From contig NZ_JACWMY010000008.1 of the NCBI RefSeq assembly GCF_014773265.1, positions 124,001-188,000 of the forward strand: a DNA stretch of 64,000 nt, written 5' to 3'. The translations under genes and the position numbers were made by a program. How positions within the stretch are numbered: position 1 is the stretch's first letter; each line of letters opens with the position of its first letter. Below, piece by piece: positions 9,089-15,743 of this stretch. The notes beneath the pieces are model-generated. The model made no database searches. It saw only the letters and a list, made by a program, of their open reading frames with translations, and was not told the origin of the DNA. Source of the DNA: Mucilaginibacter pankratovii (lineage in GTDB: Bacteria; Bacteroidota; Bacteroidia; Sphingobacteriales; Sphingobacteriaceae).

Positions 9089-10084
9089 ATGAATCAAGAC
9101 CTGCTATTCAGACTTTTCCGATCGATAGATGGCGAACAGACGGATGATATCGTCATGGTCGCCGAGTCGATCATCGCAGATGAACGGAAGAAGGGGCATA
9201 ACCGCCTCGCTGACCGGCTGGCCGGTATTTTGCAAAAAAATATCAAAAATAACCAGTCTTTTAAAGGTGAGTTAAGGCAGATCTTCGGCAGTTCGATCAT
9301 GATCCCGACCGATAACCGAAGCAACATACCTTTGGCTGTCGAAGTGCCTGCAGCACACCTGCGGCGTGAAATGATCCTCTCGGACGAGGTCGATGAAAAA
9401 ATAGTCCGCATAGAAAAAGAATACCTGGCGAGGGAACGCCTGGCACATTATGGCCTGAAGCCGAGAAGAAGGATATTGTTCCACGGCCATCCCGGCTGCG
9501 GGAAAAGTATGAGCGCAGAGCGCATCGCATGGAATATAGGGCTACCATTCCTGAAGGTCAAATTCGAAGCAGTCGTTTCTTCTTATCTCGGAGAGTCGGC
9601 CAGCAACTTGACCAAACTGTTCGAGTCCATCAAAACCTTCCCATGTGTGCTGTTGCTGGATGAGTTCGACTTTATCGCTAAATCGCGTGGCGACAAACAG
9701 GATGTCGGTGAAATGCACCGGGTCGTGAACATATTACTCAATGTCCTGGAAGAATTCAATGGCCCGGGCCTGATCATTGCGACGACCAATCTTGAGGGCA
9801 CATTGGATAAAGCGCTTTTCCGTAGGTTCGATGACATCATTGAGATACCCAGGCCCGGTAAAGACGAGATCAAACGTTTATTAATGACAACGCTGTCATC
9901 TATCAAATATCAAAAGATCGATTGGGACAAGATCGTCACAAAACTGGATCAGTTCTCCTCTGCGATGGTGGTCAAAGTAGCGACGGACGCAGCAAAATTT
10001 GCGGTCATCCAGGGTAATGGGATCGTTGATCAGGCAAGTTTCGCGCAATCATTGAAAGAAAATCAAATGTATCAGAAGAATTAA
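9089..10084 (+). CDS. AAA+ ATPase, IetA-like
   Basis: 331 residues from the ATG at 9089; a TTG at 9050 would add 13 residues but has a promoter-like box inside it. An N-terminal ~100-residue region is followed by one AAA+ module: Walker A GHPGCGKS with K139, Walker B LLLDEFD with D191/E192, sensor-1 IATTN, and Arg fingers in LFRRFDD (R245/R246). The order and the overlapping downstream subtilisin gene match the IetAS pair: IetA ATPase plus IetS protease, first described for plasmid incompatibility in Agrobacterium and later reported as an antiphage pair. The ATPase probably unfolds or gates substrate for the protease. Its stop overlaps the protease start (TAATG at 10082-10086), so the two are translationally coupled. 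Confidence 0.85.
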   Translation: MNQDLLFRLFRSIDGEQTDDIVMVAESIIADERKKGHNRLADRLAGILQKNIKNNQSFKGELRQIFGSSIMIPTDNRSNIPLAVEVPAAHLRREMILSDEVDEKIVRIEKEYLARERLAHYGLKPRRRILFHGHPGCGKSMSAERIAWNIGLPFLKVKFEAVVSSYLGESASNLTKLFESIKTFPCVLLLDEFDFIAKSRGDKQDVGEMHRVVNILLNVLEEFNGPGLIIATTNLEGTLDKALFRRFDDIIEIPRPGKDEIKRLLMTTLSSIKYQKIDWDKIVTKLDQFSSAMVVKVATDAAKFAVIQGNGIVDQASFAQSLKENQMYQKN

Positions 10085-12735
10085 TGCCAGATTTTCCACA
10101 CCTAAACCTAAAACGAAAATTACGGGGAGCCTATCACTTTACAGGTGTTCCGATCAAAAAGAAGATCGATCCGACCACCCAGGCGAATCTCGAAGACCGG
10201 CCAGCGCACGGGGCAAAATTAAGAACAGCCGCTGATACGCTCCTCTCTGACTACACGGCATTTTTAGAAGAAAGGAAAGAGCAGGGTCTGCCGGATGCAT
10301 TACCGGAAGAAGTATTACCAATATTTTTAAAGGTGGACCCCAATGACTTTGATATCGAAGCCTTAAAAGGATTCGGTATAGAGATCGTGGCGGAAGAAGA
10401 GAACGGTTATATCATAGGGGCCAATGCAGATCGATTCAGCTCCCTTGCCAAAAAGATACAGGAATTTATCGATATCAAAGGACGATCCAAGGACCAGGCG
10501 GCAAAGTTATGGGAGATCGTGATCGGCAATCAATGGCGTCCGGACTACATTCTTTCCCCTAAGTTGAGAGAACGTTACCCGGCGAACATCGCGGATGACG
10601 AAGTACTTACGCTGGATATTTCCGTTGCCTGCTATCTGAAGATGCCGGACCTGCCTATGAGGGTCTTATTCGAATCCGAAGAGGATTACGAAGGGGCAAA
10701 AGCCCGGTGGGGAGAGCATAACAAAAACAACCCGGAGAAAGGGACCTACAGAAAACGCAGGGTACCCGATACGGACAAGCAATATCAGCGGAAGATCGAT
10801 CGGTGGCGGGAGACCACCACAGATCTTGATATCCAGCGAGATGAGATAGCGATGGAACGCCAAGATCATCTTGCTGACTTTATCGTCAATAAATATGGTG
10901 GCGAAATACTGAGTACTTTTGTAGAAATGGAAGACAGTTTTGGCTTCCGTGCAAAAATGAGCGGCCAGGCATTCAAGGACCTTGTCAGGGGATATGCCTA
11001 TATTTTTGAAATCGTTGAGAGTGATGAGATTTTCGTCGAAGATCCCACGACCGAAATGGCTGATAATGACGGCGTAGAGATATTACCCCCGGAACAGGAC
11101 GCGCCGGTCTTTTGTGTGATAGATAGCGGCATTCAGGAACAACATATCCTGCTTGCCCCGGCCATACTGCGGCAATATTCAAAAAGTTATGTTCCCGGGG
11201 ACGCGAGTACTGCTGATGCAGTACCCAATGGAGGCCATGGTACCCAGGTCGCGGGAGCGATATTATTCGGTAATACGATCCCTGAAGAAGGGCAACACCA
11301 ACCGCCTTGTTTCATCATCAACGCGAGGGTTCTTGACGGCCAAAACAGCCTGCTGGGTTCTCTCTATCCTGCTGAGTTGATGGAAACGATCGTGGATGAT
11401 CTTGACGGGATCAAATTGTTCAATATGTCCGTCGCTTCCCAGGGGCCATGCAGAACACTTCATATTTCCTCCTGGGCGGCAAAACTTGATAGCTTGATCC
11501 ATGGCCGCCAGCTGCTATTCGTGTTAGCGGCAGGCAATCTTCTAAGAAGTAGCCGGGCACAGGACAGGCCTGGTGTCCGGGAACATTTGGAAGCCGGAAG
11601 AACATACCCGGGTTATTTACTTCAGCCATCTTCACGAATTTCGAATCCCTCACAAAGTTTGCTTAGTCTGACGGTGGGATCCGTATGTAGCGCTGATTTC
11701 AAAGATGCGGATAGGACCTCGTTCGGGGAGCGTGACCGTATCTCGTCGTTCTCCAGATGTGGCCTTGGTATGTGGGGAAGCGTGAAGCCCGACGTGGTGG
11801 AATATGGCGGCGATTTCCTCCGTGAGATCAATAGCCCAATGGTAACACAGCATGACAGTGTATCGGTCAAGGTGGTGAAAAGTGGCGGGACGCGGACCGG
11901 CTTCGCTGTTGGCACCTCCTTTGCAGCGCCAAAAGTATCCCATATCATTGCACACCTCGCCAAACGATTCCCGGACTTCAATCCGCTTTTTTACAAGGCT
12001 TTGGTCGTTCAATCGGCCCGGCTGCCCGAACGTGTTTTTCACGATCCTAATATCAATGTTCTAAGAGCGTTCGGCTATGGCATACCCGATCTGGACCGCG
12101 CACTAAATAACTCACCGTTCCGCATTACTTTTTTTGCTGAAGGCAATGTCGCTGCCCATCAGGCCAACCTTTACACGGTCAAGATCCCGAAAGAGATCAA
12201 CCGTGCAGGTACGGACCACGATATCCTTCTTGAGGTCACCATGGTCTATACTGCTGAGCCCAGACGTACGAGAAGGCGGTTAAGGTCTTATTTCGGGACC
12301 TGGCTGACATGGGAATCGTCTAAGTTAGGTGAGCCTTTCGAGGTATTTTCCAATCGTATCTTAAAAGACATGGAAGAACCTGACACAGGCGAAGGGGATG
12401 AAGCTGCTGCGGATGTCGATAGTATTAAATGGACCCTATCCACCTCGCCGAACTACGGCAAGGTAAGCGGCGCAAAAAGACAAGATAGCGCCACACAAAA
12501 AGATTGGGCCATCCTTAAATCGAACACACTCGGCGACGAGCTGACATTTGCTGTTGTCGGGCATAAAGGTTGGGATAAAGATACAACTAAGGAAATGCCG
12601 TTCACACTGGCGATCAGTTTTGAGATACTTTCAAAGGAGATCGAAATATATAAGCTTATCGAAGTAGCCAACCAGGTAGAGACCGAGGTCAGGGCCGAAG
12701 CAGCACAAGCGGTCGCAGTTCAGATAAGTACCTGA
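10084..12735 (+). CDS. Subtilisin-like (S8) serine protease, IetS-like
   Basis: An 883-residue cytoplasmic S8 protease with no signal peptide. The catalytic triad is readable: Asp347 in CVIDSG, His385 in GGHGTQVAG and Ser612 in GTSFAAPK, with oxyanion Asn485 in LAAGN. A ~335-residue N-terminal region and a ~220-residue C-terminal region, much larger than in secreted subtilases, probably sense the trigger or dock to the ATPase. It overlaps the AAA+ gene by one base. In IetAS-type pairs the protease is the presumed effector, active after a signal. No propeptide of the secreted kind is seen. The conserved triad suggests a live enzyme. The upstream HExxH gene makes this cassette larger than the two-gene form I know. 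Confidence 0.85.
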   Translation: MPDFPHLNLKRKLRGAYHFTGVPIKKKIDPTTQANLEDRPAHGAKLRTAADTLLSDYTAFLEERKEQGLPDALPEEVLPIFLKVDPNDFDIEALKGFGIEIVAEEENGYIIGANADRFSSLAKKIQEFIDIKGRSKDQAAKLWEIVIGNQWRPDYILSPKLRERYPANIADDEVLTLDISVACYLKMPDLPMRVLFESEEDYEGAKARWGEHNKNNPEKGTYRKRRVPDTDKQYQRKIDRWRETTTDLDIQRDEIAMERQDHLADFIVNKYGGEILSTFVEMEDSFGFRAKMSGQAFKDLVRGYAYIFEIVESDEIFVEDPTTEMADNDGVEILPPEQDAPVFCVIDSGIQEQHILLAPAILRQYSKSYVPGDASTADAVPNGGHGTQVAGAILFGNTIPEEGQHQPPCFIINARVLDGQNSLLGSLYPAELMETIVDDLDGIKLFNMSVASQGPCRTLHISSWAAKLDSLIHGRQLLFVLAAGNLLRSSRAQDRPGVREHLEAGRTYPGYLLQPSSRISNPSQSLLSLTVGSVCSADFKDADRTSFGERDRISSFSRCGLGMWGSVKPDVVEYGGDFLREINSPMVTQHDSVSVKVVKSGGTRTGFAVGTSFAAPKVSHIIAHLAKRFPDFNPLFYKALVVQSARLPERVFHDPNINVLRAFGYGIPDLDRALNNSPFRITFFAEGNVAAHQANLYTVKIPKEINRAGTDHDILLEVTMVYTAEPRRTRRRLRSYFGTWLTWESSKLGEPFEVFSNRILKDMEEPDTGEGDEAAADVDSIKWTLSTSPNYGKVSGAKRQDSATQKDWAILKSNTLGDELTFAVVGHKGWDKDTTKEMPFTLAISFEILSKEIEIYKLIEVANQVETEVRAEAAQAVAVQIST

Positions 12736-12754
12736 ATAAACACTGAGAGGTCCA

Positions 12755-12786
12755 TTTGTTTCGTTCAGAAATTAGTACTAAATTCG
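12755..12786 (+). promoter_or_regulatory. Bacteroidota-type promoter before the ferritin-like gene
   Basis: TTTG at 12755-12758 and TAAATTCG at 12779-12786 (consensus TAnnTTTG, one mismatch) are 20 bp apart, the usual spacing. The start codon follows 15 bp after the -7 box, giving a very short leader. It suggests that the ferritin-like cassette has its own promoter. Confidence 0.5.
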
Positions 12787-12801
12787 GAGAAACCTTTCAC
12801 C

Positions 12802-14028
12802 GTGATAGACACTCGCGAAGAACTACTGAACGCGCTCGCAGAAGCTGCCGAACTGGAGCATGGCCTCCTTGTCCAATACCTTTTCACTGCATTTTCTTTT
12901 AAAAGAAGGCTTGATGAAGGCATCACACCGCTCCAGCAATTGATGATGGAGGATTGGGAACGTACGATCCTTAGCGTCGCCCATCAGGAGATGTACCATC
13001 TTGCCAACGTTTGCAATTTGCTGGCAGCCATTGGTGGCGCGCCCCGCTTTGACCGGCCAAACTTTCCGCAACCCCTTAAAAAATATTACCCATTCGATTT
13101 CGAACTGACCAGGTTCGGTGATGAGGCCTTATACCGTTTCATTGTTTTTGAGTTACCTGAAGGTGTGGAACCTCCGCCATTGCCGCATGTACCGGGTAAC
13201 GTCAAAACCTTCGCTTTCGAAAAGATCGCTCCGGACCCCTTGGTGTACAACCATATCGGGGAACTTTACGAACGTATCGCCGAGGGTTTTAAGAACATCC
13301 CGGAGAATGTGCTTTTCATAGGCCCCGAAGATCAGCAGGATATCGACGAATGGACCTTGCGTTTAAAAATGCATAAAGTTCATGACCGTGCGTCAGCACT
13401 GGAGGCGATCAAAGAGATCGTTGAGGAAGGCGAAGGCACGAAGGCCGACAGGGCCGGGTCCCATTATGATAAATTCCTCCGTATAAGGCAGGCTTACCTG
13501 GCAGAAAAAGCGAAAGATGCCAGTTTCGAGCCGGCGCGGAACGTCGCCACGAACCCGAGAACGCGCGAACATCGTGATGCCGGTGGCGAAGGGACGATCA
13601 TCACCCACCAGGCTACGTTGAAGCTCGCAGAGCTTTTCAATACGACCTACACAACGATGCTAAGCATGTTGATCCAGTATTATAGTTATGGCGGCGAGAC
13701 CCAGGAACAGCGGGAGATCCTTCGTGATTCCTCCAGGAGAATGATGAGCGCGTTTATCCGACCGATGGCAGAGGTACTCACAGAGATGCCCGTTACCGAC
13801 GACCTCACTGATGGCGTGGCCGGTGCCGGATTTGAATTATACGGACCGATGAACTACTCGGGCCAGCTCAAGTCGCGCTGGATCATTTTGCAGGAACGTT
13901 TCCGGCAACATATCGCCGATATCGAAGAGATCCTTGAGTTCCAAAATGAATTTCCTGTGCTTCAACGTATCGCTAAACTACGTGAGAACTATGAAGGCAC
14001 CCTTATCAATTTAAAAAACTTCTTTTAA
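12802..14028 (+). CDS. Ferritin-like (VioB/RebD-type, PF12902-like) protein
   Basis: A 408-residue protein starting with GTG. Residues 10-110 show a ferritin-like four-helix start: ELEHGLLVQYLFTAFSFK (Glu and His ligands) and later VAHQEMYHLANVCNLLAAIGGAPRFDRPNFP (His-Gln-Glu-x-x-His). This is the pattern of the ferritin-like domain found in iminophenyl-pyruvate dimer synthases such as VioB and RebD, and in many uncharacterised proteins. The two carboxylate/His sets should hold a di-iron or similar metal centre. The C-terminal half (LFNTTYTTMLSMLIQYYSYGG) contains further helices. The substrate is unknown. The next gene begins 4 bp downstream, so they are co-transcribed. No other pigment-biosynthesis gene is near, so a violacein-like product is unlikely. 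Confidence 0.65.
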   Translation: MIDTREELLNALAEAAELEHGLLVQYLFTAFSFKRRLDEGITPLQQLMMEDWERTILSVAHQEMYHLANVCNLLAAIGGAPRFDRPNFPQPLKKYYPFDFELTRFGDEALYRFIVFELPEGVEPPPLPHVPGNVKTFAFEKIAPDPLVYNHIGELYERIAEGFKNIPENVLFIGPEDQQDIDEWTLRLKMHKVHDRASALEAIKEIVEEGEGTKADRAGSHYDKFLRIRQAYLAEKAKDASFEPARNVATNPRTREHRDAGGEGTIITHQATLKLAELFNTTYTTMLSMLIQYYSYGGETQEQREILRDSSRRMMSAFIRPMAEVLTEMPVTDDLTDGVAGAGFELYGPMNYSGQLKSRWIILQERFRQHIADIEEILEFQNEFPVLQRIAKLRENYEGTLINLKNFF

Positions 14029-14032
14029 CGAA

Positions 14033-14815
14033 ATGACCGAATTGCATTTTGATGGTTGGTTCCAAGTCAGACTGGCTACCGACCCGGACCCCTCGGACGA
14101 GACCAGGGGCATCAGCGGCATGATCCACGTTTTTCCGGGGGAACCTGACCTGGACAGGATCATCAGGTTGCAACCTCCGGCTTTGCAAAGAAGTTACTGT
14201 CCCGCTGTAGGTGTATTCGTGAGGAAGGTCATCACGGAAGGTAAACCTGTGTCTGAACATCCCTTGATCGGAGCGAAAGTGAATTTGGCCAATGACCCTG
14301 TTTTCAAAGGCGACAACGGTATCGTGGCGGAAGATGGTTACGAACCCATTGTCCCTTTTATTTTAGAAGTGGAAAAAGACGGCTTTTATTTGAACAGGGC
14401 CTGTACACAAACCCCTGAATACCTCGAATTTCCATTCATGGCACTGCAAGCGAAGGAAATCAATGGCGACCCCGCAGGTATCCGTAAAGCTACGAACATA
14501 CCTGACCCGGTCAAGCACTTTGCCGCCAGGGCCGCATCATTAAAAGCCGATCTGAAAAAAACGAAAGACCCCTTCTCAGCAGAAGTACTTAAAAGACGGA
14601 TCGCGTTTTTGACCTCCCGCAGTGCGGCCGCGTTCTTTGATGCTTTTATGCGTTATGAAGTAGAACTTGGTGGGCCATCGCAAGTGAAAGATGAAAAGAA
14701 GGTCTTTGGCACTACATTAGACGAAACGCAGGCCTGGTCGGTCGAGATACGTTTTTGCGGCTGGGACCCTGATGCATTGACCGGCTTTGTGCAGGGAAAA
14801 TTAAGATTACCGTAG
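14033..14815 (+). CDS. Unrecognised protein coupled to the ferritin-like gene
   Basis: No family is recognised for these 260 residues. The first ~150 look beta-rich and resemble a ligand-binding or jelly-roll type fold (FDGWFQVRLATDPDP, GISGMIHVFPGEPDLDRIIRLQPP). A helical stretch follows from about 165 (FAARAASLKADLKKTKD, then LKRRIAFLTSRSAAAFFDAFMRYEVELGG), and the tail is again strand-like (VEIRFCGWDPDALTGFVQGKLRLP). There is no signal or membrane segment. It starts 4 bp after the ferritin-like stop, so the two products probably form one complex or pathway. Whether they belong with the protease cassette upstream or form a separate module is not known. Confidence 0.5.
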   Translation: MTELHFDGWFQVRLATDPDPSDETRGISGMIHVFPGEPDLDRIIRLQPPALQRSYCPAVGVFVRKVITEGKPVSEHPLIGAKVNLANDPVFKGDNGIVAEDGYEPIVPFILEVEKDGFYLNRACTQTPEYLEFPFMALQAKEINGDPAGIRKATNIPDPVKHFAARAASLKADLKKTKDPFSAEVLKRRIAFLTSRSAAAFFDAFMRYEVELGGPSQVKDEKKVFGTTLDETQAWSVEIRFCGWDPDALTGFVQGKLRLP

Positions 14816-14854
14816 AGTATTTCGGAAATCACTTGATCAGAAAGGGTCTACGAA

Positions 14855-15229
14855 ATGTTACTTGAGCGGCACTTTTCAAATTTAACGAATGATCTGGATC
14901 CGTTCCAACGTGGAAATATCATCTACTACTGCCTTTCTTTTGAGCATGGCAGGCATGCCGGCCCGCAACTGGAATCTTATGAGATGCGTTCACGAGGAAA
15001 AGCAGAGGATCAGGTCCATTTCGTCACGGATGAAACGCGGCCTTTTAAGCGGGAGGCTTTGGCAAGTAAAGTAGGTTGGACAATTCGGATCGGTAAAAAG
15101 ATCCACGATCTGCGAGCAGCCGGAGGCGAGCGTTTTACATTCATATTCGATCCGCTACCCATGCACACGTTTATTCGGCATTTGGTAGAGATAAGATTAA
15201 AAAATCATTTAAAAACTAAAGGTCGATAA
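14855..15229 (+). CDS. Small unrecognised protein, third gene of the ferritin-like cassette
   Basis: A 124-residue basic, soluble protein beginning MLLERHFSNLTNDLDPFQRGN. It holds several His and Arg residues (FEHGRHAGPQLESYE, FDPLPMHTFIRHLVEIRLKNHLKTKGR) but no motif I know. It lies 39 bp after the previous gene on the same strand. The long gap after it (259 bp, 15230-15488) probably ends the transcript. That gap holds an opposite-strand 74-codon frame (15249-15473) that I do not accept as a gene. Confidence 0.5.
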   Translation: MLLERHFSNLTNDLDPFQRGNIIYYCLSFEHGRHAGPQLESYEMRSRGKAEDQVHFVTDETRPFKREALASKVGWTIRIGKKIHDLRAAGGERFTFIFDPLPMHTFIRHLVEIRLKNHLKTKGR

Positions 15230-15488
15230 ATTCTAACTTCAACACGTTCTATCCCCTTTCTATTTTTTCGATCACAGGCAAGCCTATTGGCTTTGTTTGC
15301 CGTAAACCTTGCCTACGCAGTGGCCATACAACAATGAGATCGCAGTCGGCTTCAGCCTTAGCCGCAGTACGTATTGAGTGGATTTTGAGCGATCGAGTTA
15401 TTTTGTTATATTTGGTTTCAGCATCGCAAAGTGCGCATCCGCGCCGAATCGTTTCCATCAAGATCGTTAACATTTTAAACTCATCAAG

Positions 15489-15677
15489 ATGAGCAAAAAG
15501 ATCATTTACGTCAAGGAAGCGCCTGGTTCGGTGGTTTCCTTTTATGCGCCGGTAAGCCCGGACTATTATGCAGGCCGTGAACTTGTGCTTCAGGCACTCA
15601 CCGGCTGGTATTGTTTTAAAACCGTTGACCGGGTTTATGACCAGGGCAATGGCTGGTGCCGGGTATTCCTCGAATAG
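15489..15677 (+). CDS. Small protein of 62 residues upstream of the nuclease gene
   Basis: The product begins MSKKIIYVKEAPGSVVSFYAP and ends GNGWCRVFLE. It is compact and rich in aromatic residues, with two Cys (WYCFK, GWCRV), and is probably a small folded soluble protein. No family is recognised. It is preceded by an ATG with reasonable spacing and followed within 4 bp by a hairpin and then the nuclease gene. A partner or inhibitor role for the nuclease is possible by position only. Confidence 0.45.
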   Translation: MSKKIIYVKEAPGSVVSFYAPVSPDYYAGRELVLQALTGWYCFKTVDRVYDQGNGWCRVFLE

Positions 15678-15680
15678 GTC

Positions 15681-15702
15681 GTGATGGGTTACAGCCCATC
15701 AC
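15681..15702 (+). promoter_or_regulatory. Hairpin between the 62-residue gene and the nuclease gene
   Basis: An 8-bp perfect stem, GTGATGGG (15681-15688) with CCCATCAC (15695-15702), and a 6-nt loop lies just after the stop of the small gene. No U-run follows, so it may be an attenuator or mRNA-stability element instead of a full terminator. It overlaps the alternative upstream start of the nuclease frame and makes that start unlikely. Confidence 0.35.
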
Positions 15703-15720
15703 GCTATGCAGATAAAAAGC

Positions 15721-15728
15721 TAACTTTG
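15721..15728 (+). promoter_or_regulatory. Exact -7 box upstream of the nuclease gene
   Basis: TAACTTTG is a perfect TAnnTTTG, 15 bp before the ATG at 15744. No TTTG is seen 19-21 bp upstream, so the -33 half is weak or absent. It supports the start at 15744 over the upstream codon at 15681. Confidence 0.4.
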
Positions 15729-15743
15729 AGGTACACCAAGCCG

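Noticed and set aside
15249..15473. 74-codon minus-strand frame in the gap before the small gene
   Set aside because: Opposite to all neighbours, no recognisable protein character, and it overlaps the likely promoter of the 15489 gene.
15681..15743. A longer start for the DUF4297-like protein
   Set aside because: It lies within a perfect hairpin and before an exact TAACTTTG box; the DUF4297 pattern begins after the ATG at 15744.
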